Origin: an uncultured Haloferula sp. | GTDB taxonomy: Bacteria > Verrucomicrobiota > Verrucomicrobiae > Verrucomicrobiales > Akkermansiaceae | DNA: 13,839 nt | Direction: 5' to 3' | NCBI GenBank assembly: GCA_946885645.1 | Contig: CAMPGU010000086.1 | Location: 1 to 13,839, forward strand | Shown: positions 7,211-13,839 of the stretch, piece after piece | Position numbering within the stretch: the first letter of the stretch is position 1 | How the letters are laid out: each line of letters starts with the position of its first letter | The notes under the pieces: generated by a model | The model's input: the letters and a program-made list of their open reading frames with translations, nothing else | Told to the model about the DNA's origin: nothing | Database searches by the model: none | Made by a program: the position numbers and the translations under genes

Positions 7211-7241
7211 ACTTGCCGGGAGGGGGCAGTGGCCGGGGAGT

Positions 7242-7670
7242 CTATTCCCCGGCTTTCTTGAGCACCTCGACCTTCACGGAGACGATCCCCCGGCCGCGGA
7301 AGCCGAGACGTTGGGCGACGCCCTCGGTCACATCGATGACGCGGCCCTTGGAATAGGGACCGCGGTCGTTGATGCGCACGACTTCCGATTTGCCGTTGGC
7401 CAGATTCGTCACGCGAACCTGGGTTCCCATGGGCAGGGTCTTGTGGGCGGCGGTAGCGGCACCATCCCTGAGGCGCTCGCCGCTTGCGGTGCGGGTTCCG
7501 CCGTTGCAGCGGATGCCGTACCAGGAAGCCTTCCCGTGCTGGACGGAAGAAACTTCCCATTCCGTTTGGCCAGGGGTCAACCGGTTGGAGGCGGTTGCCC
7601 GGGTGGCACAGGATGGCAGTACTAGGGCTCCGGCGATGGCCAGGGCCGCGGATCTTAGGGTCCGGGTCAT
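7242..7670 (-). CDS. rlpA: RlpA-like septal-ring/murein lipoprotein
   Basis: 142 aa. Residues 1-21 form a lipoprotein signal with lipobox LPSC, so Cys21 should be lipidated and the protein anchored in the envelope. Residues 45-137 are the RlpA double-psi beta-barrel: GKASWYG, RTASGE (Glu65), AAHKTLPMGT (His76), VRVTNLANG, RINDRGPY (Asp102), RVIDV (Asp113). In Pseudomonas, RlpA of this fold cleaves peptidoglycan strands lacking stem peptides. There is no C-terminal SPOR domain, so it is a short form. At +3 from Glu65, where the Pseudomonas enzyme has an Asp linked to activity, this protein has Arg68, with Asp69 next to it; activity is therefore not certain. A consensus-like -35 (TTGACA, - strand, 7762-7767) lies upstream without a good -10. 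Confidence 0.93.
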   Translation of the reverse strand: MTRTLRSAALAIAGALVLPSCATRATASNRLTPGQTEWEVSSVQHGKASWYGIRCNGGTRTASGERLRDGAATAAHKTLPMGTQVRVTNLANGKSEVVRINDRGPYSKGRVIDVTEGVAQRLGFRGRGIVSVKVEVLKKAGE

Positions 7671-7868
7671 GGTTTCTTGTCGGTGGTTAGCCCGCGCTTG
7701 GCGCGAGGGCGGCGGGTGTACGGACAGAAACAGGCGTCGGCAAGCCCAATTAGCAATTTCCTGTCAAGGTATTTCTGTAGTAGTAGCAGCGATTTCTTCC
7801 GATGTAGTAAGGAAGCCTTAAATTTTTGTCGCTATTCCGGCCCCGCTCTTGCTATGACAGGGGATAGG

Positions 7869-8540
7869 ATGAGTAGCTGGCTCCCCTCTTCTCGCGACCG
7901 CTTTACCCCCGCGGATTTCTCGTTCCTCAGTTCGGTCCTCTCACCGACGGGTGAAAGGAGTCATCTGTGGACCCTCTGGGAGGACCCCGAGGCGCTGCGG
8001 GAGATGCTGGATCTCAAGGCCGTCCTGCGGTCCCTGCTGGACTCCACTTCCGCGCTGCGGGTTTCCCCCGCCTTCTACTTCTACGTGCTGGTCCGGCACT
8101 CCTTCCTGGAGGCCGGGATCAGCGATCCCGGGATGGCGGATTACGTGGCAGGGGTGATGGTCCAGCGGCTCGCCAGCGACACCGGGGATCCGCTGCGGAG
8201 CCTCCCGGCCGGCTTGACCCACGCCGCCGACTTCGTGGCCATCCTGGAATCCGCGCACGGCAGAATGCGTTTCCACCTGCAATTGGAGGCAGGCAACCAA
8301 TTCCTCGTTCTCACCGGACTCTTTCCCGGGTTCCTGATCCGCCGCTGCCAACGCCGCGGAGCCCCGGGCGTCGAGTTCTACGAAGACTTCGCGCGCCGGG
8401 CATTCCGGGACGCCGCGGACAACCGGGCCGCGCCGCAAGACGCCCCGCGCCGCCTCTTCGGGGATCTGGCGGAGGCATTGCCCACGGCGCGTCTGTCCTT
8501 GAACAAGATGGCGGAGGAATTCGTATTCCTCGGCGAATGA
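7869..8540 (+). CDS. Conserved-looking protein of unknown function
   Basis: Not assigned to a named family; 223 aa, soluble, mainly helical in character, no signal peptide. Recognisable segments are AFYFYVLVRHSFLEAGI (68-84), ADYVAGVMVQRL (90-101) and QFLVLTGLFPGFLIRRCQRRG (144-164, ending in a basic run). I have the impression that proteins with such segments occur as hypotheticals in several phyla, but I cannot name the family. The ATG at 7869 was chosen because AGGGG (7859-7863) sits 5 nt ahead; the frame is open further upstream to 7677 but that part looks non-coding and would overlap the rlpA promoter region. The cupin gene starts 19 nt after the stop, which suggests one transcript. Confidence 0.85.
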   Translation: MSSWLPSSRDRFTPADFSFLSSVLSPTGERSHLWTLWEDPEALREMLDLKAVLRSLLDSTSALRVSPAFYFYVLVRHSFLEAGISDPGMADYVAGVMVQRLASDTGDPLRSLPAGLTHAADFVAILESAHGRMRFHLQLEAGNQFLVLTGLFPGFLIRRCQRRGAPGVEFYEDFARRAFRDAADNRAAPQDAPRRLFGDLAEALPTARLSLNKMAEEFVFLGE

Positions 8541-8559
8541 GAATCGGGTAGCGAGGGGA

Positions 8560-8913
8560 ATGGAAATCCGCGCGCTTGCCGACCAGGCTCCCTTCACCAC
8601 CAAAGACGGCTCGACCATCCGCAGCATCCTCGATCTCTCGAACGCGCCGGTGAAGAACCAGAGCCTCGCCGAAGCGAGCGTGCCCGCGGGCGGCTCCACG
8701 CAGCGTCACTGGCACCGGGACAGCGAGGAATTTTATTTCATTCTCGAGGGATCAGGGCGGATGGAGATCGGTGGCGAAGCGCGCGAAGTGGGTGCGGGGG
8801 ATGCCGTCCTGATTCCCGCAGGAGCATGGCACCAGATCACCGCGGCGGAAACGCTCCGCTTTCTCTGCTGCTGTGCGCCGCCTTACCGGCACGAGGACAC
8901 GTTCTTCGAGTAG
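8560..8913 (+). CDS. Small single-domain cupin protein
   Basis: 117 aa, one cupin beta-barrel. Motif 1 is HWHRDSEEFYFILEGSG: His50, His52 and Glu56 or Glu57 are the probable metal ligands, with Gly64 closing the motif. Motif 2 is GDAVLIPAGAWHQI with His91 as the fourth ligand. The metal site is thus complete. Such small cupins range from sugar isomerase-like to dioxygenase and sensor proteins, and the substrate cannot be told from sequence. Three cysteines in a row (103-105) near the C-terminus are unusual. GAGGGG at 8553-8558 lies only 1 nt before the ATG, closer than ideal, but no better start is seen. It ends 3 nt from the convergent esterase gene. Confidence 0.92.
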   Translation: MEIRALADQAPFTTKDGSTIRSILDLSNAPVKNQSLAEASVPAGGSTQRHWHRDSEEFYFILEGSGRMEIGGEAREVGAGDAVLIPAGAWHQITAAETLRFLCCCAPPYRHEDTFFE

Positions 8914-8916
8914 TCC

Positions 8917-9753
8917 TCACGGCTTGAGGAAATGCGCCACCGCACGCGTCACCGGATCGTCCGGTTTACCACAGTCGGCATTGATCGTGGCGTGGGTTTT
9001 GTCCACGGCGGTGAGGACTGCCGTGCCGCCGCTGTCCCGTAGTGCGGCTGCGAGCAGGCGGGATTGGCGGCGGGAGTCGGGCCGCCTTTCCACATGCAAG
9101 ATGAGGAACGGCGGTGGCTTCGACGAAATGCGGTGCACAGGCGAAGCGTCGCGTTGCTTGACCGGATCCGTGGTGAAAGCATGGCGATACATTTCCTCCA
9201 TCACCCCGTCTTGCTTCAAGGTGCCGTATTGCAGGGGAATGTCGTAGCCCGCGCCGTCCAATAGCACGACGCCGCGGATCGCCGCAGGGTTTGCACCTGC
9301 AGCTTTGAGACGGGGGGTATCGACAGCGGCGAGCGCAGCCAGATGTGCCCCGGCCGAATGACCGAGGAGATAGATGCGCCGCGGGTCACCGCCGTGACGC
9401 GCGGCGTGGTGCTGCACCCAAGCGATGGCGGTGCAGACGTCCTCGACCTGGCCGGGATGCTTCACGGCGGGAGCGAGACGGTAGTTGATGGAAGCCACGA
9501 TGTAGCCGCCCTCGAGGAGCCACGAGATCTTGGGCTCAGCGAAGCGGGAGTGGGCCTTGTCGCCGGTGGACCACCCGCCGCCATGGATCAGGATGAACAA
9601 GGGACGCGGCTGTTCGCGTTTTCCGTCCGGTAGGTAGAGATCGAGCCTCTGCAGCGGCCTACTGCCCTTTCCGGCATATGGAAGGTCGCGGAGCACCTCC
9701 GCCGCCGCGGTTCCCAGCGAAGCGAACATGAATATCAGAAACAGGGCTCTCAT
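8917..9753 (-). CDS. Secreted alpha/beta-hydrolase (carboxylesterase-like)
   Basis: 278 aa. The ATG at 9753 starts a clear signal peptide (1-18, hydrophobic core then TAAAE); the GTG at 9783 only adds ten residues before it. Catalytic features: oxyanion-hole motif HGGGW (57-61), nucleophile elbow GHSAG (Ser133), probable acid Asp226 and His254 in DKTHATIN. The order and spacing fit the esterase/lipase group related to BD-FAE and hormone-sensitive-lipase-like enzymes, which hydrolyse short acyl esters. Substrate unknown; export suggests a periplasmic or external ester, possibly on polysaccharide. It converges with the cupin gene (3 nt apart) and is divergent from the CorA-like gene. Confidence 0.93.
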   Translation of the reverse strand: MRALFLIFMFASLGTAAAEVLRDLPYAGKGSRPLQRLDLYLPDGKREQPRPLFILIHGGGWSTGDKAHSRFAEPKISWLLEGGYIVASINYRLAPAVKHPGQVEDVCTAIAWVQHHAARHGGDPRRIYLLGHSAGAHLAALAAVDTPRLKAAGANPAAIRGVVLLDGAGYDIPLQYGTLKQDGVMEEMYRHAFTTDPVKQRDASPVHRISSKPPPFLILHVERRPDSRRQSRLLAAALRDSGGTAVLTAVDKTHATINADCGKPDDPVTRAVAHFLKP

Positions 9754-9794
9754 CTCGATTGGAAAAACACCCGGATCTCCCACGAGTCGCGCAC

Positions 9795-9822
9795 TTGCTT
9801 GGGACGGGGCGTTTGGTTAGAC
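9795..9822 (+). promoter_or_regulatory. Candidate promoter, possibly giving a leaderless mRNA
   Basis: TTGCTT (9795-9800), 16-nt spacer, TTAGAC (9817-9822). The GTG start at 9830 is 7 nt after the -10, which would put the transcription start on or next to the start codon. No Shine-Dalgarno is present, which agrees with a leaderless message. The motif matches are modest. Confidence 0.35.
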
Positions 9823-9829
9823 CGGACGC

Positions 9830-10564
9830 GTGGAAACGAAACGACCCACCTTCATCCCCAAGGCGTGGGAACTGCCGGAATCGATCCGGCGGCGGCTCGG
9901 TGATGCCGCAGGCCGCCAGCGCCTGATGGACGAGGACGGGCATCTGCTGCTGATCCTGCACCAAGCGCCGGAACCGGAGGACAACGAGGTCCGCAAGCCG
10001 GTACTCCTCTGGAACCAGCCGACCGGAGAGTGGAAGAGCTTCCCGGAGGGCGGGGGCTTGGCGGCGCTGGACGCCCACATGGAGACCTACCGGAAGAACA
10101 TCCACGTGCTGGACGAGGCCGTGGAGGCAGCCGGCACGCCGCGGCAGTACTTCGACGTGATGAAGCACGTGACGCCCCTGCTCCGCGCCACGCGCAACCT
10201 GCAGACGGTGATGCAGGAAGCTCGCGAAGCGAGACCGGACGAGCGGCGGCTCATCAACTTCCGCGACCGCGCGGTGGAGCTGGAACGGGCCATCGACCTG
10301 GTGGCCGAGGACGCGAAGGCGGGTATGGAATTCTCGCTCGCGGAGAACACCGAGGAGCAATCCCGATTCGCCTACGAAGCGGCGATGGAAGCGCGCAAGC
10401 TGAACCGGCTGGCCGCATTCTTTTTCCCGCTGGCCACGCTGGTGGCGATCTTCGGCATGAGCCCGCCGGAGAAGGTGATCCGCATGCCCGGCTTCTGGAT
10501 CGTGATCCTCACCGGCATCGTCGCGGGTCTCATCGTCCGCAGGCTTCCCTTGGGTAAAAAGTAG
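9830..10564 (+). CDS. CorA-like divalent cation transporter family protein, GMN changed to GMS
   Basis: 244 aa, starting at GTG. A polar, helix-rich N-terminal domain (1-190, with likely long helices at 78-130 and 140-190) is followed by two transmembrane helices at about 194-211 and 222-237, the CorA/ZntB layout. In CorA the first helix ends in GMN, which forms the ion selectivity filter; here FPLATLVAIFGMSPPE gives GMS (209-211), losing the Asn. The protein is also shorter than typical CorA (about 315 aa). It may be a divergent transporter with other selectivity, or a CorA-derived protein with another role. The stop is 24 nt from the convergent MFS gene. A leaderless promoter is suggested upstream. 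Confidence 0.85.
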   Translation: METKRPTFIPKAWELPESIRRRLGDAAGRQRLMDEDGHLLLILHQAPEPEDNEVRKPVLLWNQPTGEWKSFPEGGGLAALDAHMETYRKNIHVLDEAVEAAGTPRQYFDVMKHVTPLLRATRNLQTVMQEAREARPDERRLINFRDRAVELERAIDLVAEDAKAGMEFSLAENTEEQSRFAYEAAMEARKLNRLAAFFFPLATLVAIFGMSPPEKVIRMPGFWIVILTGIVAGLIVRRLPLGKK

Positions 10565-10588
10565 GCTCCAGAGCCTCCGGATCGTTCC

Positions 10589-11884
10589 TCACGCGGGCTC
10601 TGTCTTCCGCCCCCGGAGAGCCCAGAGGAAGAACCAAGCGATCAATACGGCCACGAGGGGAAGCTGCCATAGCAGCGCGGCCTTGAAGGCCTCGTCGCCC
10701 GCGGTTTCCCGCATGCGCAGGAGCAGGAGGGAAAATCCGAGCGAGAAGGAGCCGTAGCCGAGATTGAAGGCGAGGCCGCGCACGCTGAGCAGGGTGGCCC
10801 TTTGCGAGGATTCCGCGGAGGCATGCAGATGGCGGCCGACGGTGAAGCCGACCAAGCCGAGCAAGGTCATCAGGAGCATCGCGGGAAGGAGACCGAACCA
10901 GCGCCATGCCGGGGCGAGCAAGGCCAGCGAAAAGATTGCCAAGGCCGCCGATATCCCGAGCACCCCGAGGGCGGAGAATCTGGCATTCAGCCACCGCGCG
11001 AGGGCAGGTATGAAGAAACTCAACACGCCGCCGACGGCACCGATGAAGCCGAAGGACCACTCCGGATACCCGATCAGCCGGTAATATTCGCTGGTGACCG
11101 TGGCGAAATTCCGCGCCACGGAATCAATCAGGAGCCCGCCTATGATCACCGTGGCGATGCTGCGGGTGGTGAAGGCTTTCCTGGCGGTCTCCAGTGTCAG
11201 CCGGAAAGCGGAAGCACAGCGCTTGCCCACGCTGCCGGCCGCATGCGGGGTCTCCTCGAGGCGCAGGGTGATTGCCACGCAGGCGAGGGCCTGCACCAGG
11301 ACGACCGCCACGGGAAGGCGGTGCGCGATCTCCACGGGAATGGCCACGCCGATCTTCGCGAACCAGGTGGGATCGTAAAGCAGCCCGCCGAGGGCCATGG
11401 TAATCAGGAAGCCCGCCGCCCGCCAGCGCATCGCGGCTGCCAGCACCTCGTCCCAAGCCTCTGTCCGACCCTCCTCGGGCAGCGCGTCGTAGGCGATGGC
11501 CTCATCGGCACCGCTTGCGGCGGCTTCCGAGGTGCCGGAAAGCAGGCGGTTCAGGATGCAGAGGGCAAAGAGCAGGTTTCCGCCGTCCTTCGGTGCCAGC
11601 AAAAGGATGGCCATTTCGAAGACCATCACGACGGAGGAGAAAACGAGCAGTTTCTTGCGGCCGATGGTATCCGCCAAGGCCCCGGACGGAACCTCCAGCG
11701 TGAAGATCGCCAGTGCCCACATGAGGTTCAGGAAGACGAAGCGGTCGAGAGTCAGCCCGAGATCCGTGAAGAAAATCGCCAGCACCGGGTAGTAGGCCCT
11801 GGCATTGTAGAGGACGGTGAAAAGCACATACAACCGCGGGTTCCTGTGGGCGAATGCACCGGTGCGGCGGAGAACGGAAGACAC
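10589..11884 (-). CDS. MFS transporter
   Basis: 431 aa with about 12 hydrophobic helices, inner-membrane major facilitator. Signature motif A lies between helices 2 and 3: EVPSGALADTIGRKK (64-78), with a conserved Asp and basic residues. The central loop (about 207-235) is polar and basic, as between the two six-helix halves. Substrate cannot be inferred; the EVPSG-ALAD start of motif A is common in drug/sugar exporters and in uncharacterised members. The start is GTG at 11884, giving a short N-terminal tail before helix 1; no Shine-Dalgarno is obvious. It is divergent from the rhodanese gene across 177 bp. Confidence 0.93.
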   Translation of the reverse strand: MSSVLRRTGAFAHRNPRLYVLFTVLYNARAYYPVLAIFFTDLGLTLDRFVFLNLMWALAIFTLEVPSGALADTIGRKKLLVFSSVVMVFEMAILLLAPKDGGNLLFALCILNRLLSGTSEAAASGADEAIAYDALPEEGRTEAWDEVLAAAMRWRAAGFLITMALGGLLYDPTWFAKIGVAIPVEIAHRLPVAVVLVQALACVAITLRLEETPHAAGSVGKRCASAFRLTLETARKAFTTRSIATVIIGGLLIDSVARNFATVTSEYYRLIGYPEWSFGFIGAVGGVLSFFIPALARWLNARFSALGVLGISAALAIFSLALLAPAWRWFGLLPAMLLMTLLGLVGFTVGRHLHASAESSQRATLLSVRGLAFNLGYGSFSLGFSLLLLRMRETAGDEAFKAALLWQLPLVAVLIAWFFLWALRGRKTEPA

Positions 11885-12022
11885 GTGCTAGCTGTGATCC
11901 ACGGCAGCGCCGGAGGCAAAGGGAAATGCCAGCGATCTTCCCCAAGATTGGCCGCGCAAGGACGAGCGGGTCGCGCGGCTACGCTCCTGAAAGGAGGTGA
12001 AGGCGGCCGATTTTACACAGCC

Positions 12023-12055
12023 TTGACGGAAACCCGCGGCGCAAACGGCTAGAAG
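12023..12055 (+). promoter_or_regulatory. Candidate promoter of the rhodanese gene
   Basis: TTGACG (12023-12028) and TAGAAG (12050-12055), the latter 6 nt before the ATG at 12062. The 21-nt spacing is longer than the usual 16-18, so one element may be wrong. The close -10 and the absence of a Shine-Dalgarno suggest a leaderless message, as proposed for the gene at 9830. Confidence 0.3.
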
Positions 12056-12061
12056 TCATCC

Positions 12062-12577
12062 ATGAAGCTTACCGGTTTTCTCCTTTTCATCGTCGGTCTG
12101 GCACTGATGGCGGCGGGCGTCGTCGCCGGCCAGGAACCGCAGAACCCGCGGATCGACTACGCGGGCTTCGCCGGCCTATCCCAAAAAATCACTGCTCTGC
12201 GAGAGTCCCGGCGGATCTCGGAAACAGATTTCCTGCATCATGCAGAAGACCCGAAGACCGTGATCCTGGACGCCCGAAGCCGGGAGAAGTACGAGCAGCT
12301 CCATGTGAAGGGCGCAAAGCACCTGAACTTCGCCGATTTCACGGAAGAATCCCTACGCAAGCTGATTCCCGAGAAGCACACGCGGATCCTTATCTATTGT
12401 AACAATAACTTCTCCGGCGAACCCCGGCTGCTCGCACCGAAAGCAGGTCTTGCTGCTTTGAACATTCCCGTTTTCATCACCCTCCATGCATACGGCTACA
12501 CGAATGTCCATGAGCTGGCGCCCCTCCTGGACATCAAAACGACGAAGATCCCCTTCGCCGGGGAATCCGCCAAGTAG
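12062..12577 (+). CDS. Exported rhodanese-domain protein
   Basis: 171 aa. A signal peptide or N-terminal anchor covers about 1-23 (hydrophobic LLFIVGLALMAAGVVAG). A rhodanese fold follows at about 52-157: ISETDF, VILDARSREKYEQLHVKGAKHLNF (66-90), and active-site strand ILIYCNNNFSGEP with Cys113. Classic rhodaneses have a six-residue CRxGxR loop; here the loop is CNNNFSGE, without the arginines, so sulfur transfer from thiosulfate is doubtful and a different thiol chemistry or binding role is possible. The trailing LNIPVFITLHAYGYTNVHEL is characteristic of a periplasmic YCNNNF-type subgroup I have seen in several Gram-negative phyla. ATG 12062 was chosen because it begins the signal peptide. 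Confidence 0.9.
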   Translation: MKLTGFLLFIVGLALMAAGVVAGQEPQNPRIDYAGFAGLSQKITALRESRRISETDFLHHAEDPKTVILDARSREKYEQLHVKGAKHLNFADFTEESLRKLIPEKHTRILIYCNNNFSGEPRLLAPKAGLAALNIPVFITLHAYGYTNVHELAPLLDIKTTKIPFAGESAK

Positions 12578-12624
12578 TCCTCTTGCTCCACCTCAGCTTT
12601 TCCGTGTAGGAATTGGATCGCCCG

Positions 12625-13317
12625 ATGTCCGGACAGACCATCCTCGTCATTGAAGACGACCCCGCGATCCGCCGCGGGGTCGTGGACGCCTTGGACTACG
12701 GCGGCTACGACACCCTGGAAGCGGGCGACGGGATGACCGGTTTGGATCTGGCGCTGCGGGCGAACTACCGGCTGCTGCTGCTGGACCTGGTCTTGCCGGG
12801 AAGGGACGGCTTTTCGATCCTGGCCGAATTGAAAAGGCAGCGTCCCGGACAAGCGGTGATCATCCTTTCCGCCCGCGGGGAGGAGAACGACCGGGTGCGC
12901 GGCCTCGGTCTGGGGGCGGATGATTACGTGATGAAACCCTTCAGCGTGCGCGAGCTGCTGGCACGGGTGGAGGCGGTGCTCCGCCGGACCTGCGAACGCC
13001 CCGCTCCGGCGGAAGAGCGGGAGCTTCCGGGCGGCCGCGTCGATCTCGTTTCGGGACAGATCCGCTTCAAGGACGGGACGGACGGGCTGCTTTCCGAGCG
13101 GGAGCTGGGCTTGCTGCGCTATCTGCTGGATGCGGCCGGCCGGGTCGTTTCGCGGGACGAAATCCTGCGGCACGTGTGGGGCCTGGACCCCGCCCGTACG
13201 GAGACGAGGACGCTGGACATGCACATCATGCACCTGCGGACGAAGCTGAGGGACCGGGATCAGGAACTACTGGTGACGGTGCGGGGAAAGGGATGGAGAT
13301 TCCATGGCAACCCATGA
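12625..13317 (+). CDS. OmpR/PhoB-family response regulator
   Basis: 230 aa from ATG 12625; a TTG at 12613 would add four residues. REC 4-120: acidic pair Asp11/Asp12, phospho-acceptor Asp54 in LLLLDLVLPGRDG, Ser82 and Lys104. The winged-helix DNA-binding domain is at about 138-228, with LLSERELGLLRYLL, the recognition region TRTLDMHIMHLRTKL, and the C-terminal hairpin VTVRGKGWRF. It should bind direct repeats as a dimer and act through sigma70-type promoters, unlike the NtrC-type regulator at 4396. Its TGA overlaps the ATG of the next gene, which indicates translational coupling with its kinase. Target genes are not visible. Confidence 0.97.
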   Translation: MSGQTILVIEDDPAIRRGVVDALDYGGYDTLEAGDGMTGLDLALRANYRLLLLDLVLPGRDGFSILAELKRQRPGQAVIILSARGEENDRVRGLGLGADDYVMKPFSVRELLARVEAVLRRTCERPAPAEERELPGGRVDLVSGQIRFKDGTDGLLSERELGLLRYLLDAAGRVVSRDEILRHVWGLDPARTETRTLDMHIMHLRTKLRDRDQELLVTVRGKGWRFHGNP

Positions 13318-13839
13318 GACGCGGGAAAACCAACTGCCTCGTCCACGGCCTGCTCTTTCTCTGCGCGGTGCTGATCATGGGAGCCATGGCGGCCCTGACA
13401 CGCGGCGTGGTGTCCACGGAAAAGGAACGCGCCCGCATGGAGGCTAAGGCGGACGAGCAGGAACGCATCCGCCTGGCCCTCTGGCGCATCGACGCCGCGG
13501 CCGCCGCCTGGATCGCGGACGAGGCGCAACGCCCTCTGCCCGGCTCCACCTTGAAGGAGGACGTGAAGCCTGAAGTGAAGCTGCGTTTCGACGCGCGGGA
13601 GGACGGCGAACTCATCGCGGACGATCCCGGTCTTACCGGCGTCTTGCGGCAAGCACTGGGCCTCCAGCCCGGGGGAGGCGCTTTTCCGATGCTGTGCGCT
13701 GGCATGCCGGAGATCCCTTCGAGCTGGTCGGTCCTGCCTCCGCCGGAACCGGAACAAGAAAGCGGGCAGTTGGAGACCCGCCAGAGCACCGAGTACCAGA
13801 AGCTCGCGAATACGAAGGAGTTTGCCGGGCGCAGCCGCG
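13314..13839 (+). CDS. Sensor histidine kinase, N-terminal part (3' partial)
   Basis: The frame starts at ATG 13314, overlapping the regulator stop as ATGA, and remains open to the right edge (175 codons). A transmembrane helix is at about residues 8-27 after a basic MRRGK start. A charged, probably coiled segment STEKERARMEAKADEQER and an extended periplasmic-type region rich in Pro, Glu and Asp follow. RLALWRIDAAAAAWIADEA resembles the start of sensor regions in verrucomicrobial two-component kinases as I remember them. No kinase domain is inside the window, so the assignment rests on position behind an OmpR-type regulator, the overlap and the membrane anchor. Confidence 0.8.
   Translation, partial: MRRGKTNCLVHGLLFLCAVLIMGAMAALTRGVVSTEKERARMEAKADEQERIRLALWRIDAAAAAWIADEAQRPLPGSTLKEDVKPEVKLRFDAREDGELIADDPGLTGVLRQALGLQPGGGAFPMLCAGMPEIPSSWSVLPPPEPEQESGQLETRQSTEYQKLANTKEFAGRSR

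Noticed and set aside
7752..7768. Minus-strand CTTGACAGGAAATTGCT as a sigma54 promoter for the rlpA-like gene.
   Set aside because: The -12 part is good, but the essential GG at -24 is TG and most of the rest of the -24 box is absent; it also reads as a plain -35 box.
11990..12002. AAAGGAGGTGA, a perfect Shine-Dalgarno sequence; its reverse complement resembles the 3' end of 16S rRNA.
   Set aside because: No usable start codon lies at proper spacing: the GTG inside it opens a frame of only nine codons. The flanks show no rRNA similarity. Treated as chance.
10802..12052. Plus-strand open frame of 416 codons opposite the MFS gene.
   Set aside because: Its translation is a Gly/Glu/Gln/Arg-rich mix without motifs, while the minus strand encodes a coherent 12-helix transporter.

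Overview
The window is high-GC chromosomal DNA, about two-thirds G+C by eye, with densely packed signalling and envelope genes. The style of the proteins suggests Verrucomicrobiota, perhaps Luteolibacter-like: large PAS/GAF hybrid kinases, a short RlpA-like lipoprotein, a rhodanese with an elongated YCNNNF active loop, and a kinase start resembling ones I associate with that phylum. That placement is inference; no rRNA or marker gene is present.

Layout. 1-4299 (+): most of a very large soluble hybrid sensor kinase, cut by the left edge. 4396-5757 (+): an NtrC-type response regulator with a complete sigma54-activating AAA+ domain. 5758-7241: an accessory-looking stretch with two copies, about 1.05 kb apart, of one module (copy A 5970-6101, copy B 7022-7158) around a small membrane-protein gene (6151-6780); it closes with a strong bidirectional terminator (7174-7210). 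7242-7670 (-): RlpA-like lipoprotein. 7869-8540 and 8560-8913 (+): an unrecognised conserved-looking protein and a small cupin. 8917-9753 (-): secreted alpha/beta-hydrolase. 9830-10564 (+): CorA-like membrane protein with an altered GMN motif. 10589-11884 (-): MFS transporter. 12062-12577 (+): exported rhodanese-domain protein. 12625-13317 and 13314-13839 (+): OmpR-type regulator overlapping the start of its probable sensor kinase, cut by the right edge.

The main result is the repeated module. Each copy starts with a near-consensus sigma54 -24/-12 promoter, with GG and GC separated by exactly 10 nt. After a diverged 9-nt spacer, and at identical distance, comes a conserved block folding into three hairpins: a G-rich-loop hairpin, a short hairpin, and a long three-part stem-loop. 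Differences between the copies are compensatory (A-U to G-C, C-G to A-U) or G-U wobbles that only work in + strand RNA. Copy B ends at an intrinsic terminator, predicting a transcript of about 160 nt; copy A has no terminator and leads into the small membrane-protein gene. With the adjacent sigma54 activator and kinase, this is organised like Pseudomonas cbrA-cbrB-crcZ or the Vibrio LuxO-Qrr circuit: a two-component system driving sigma54-dependent small RNAs. I do not recognise the RNA as a known family.
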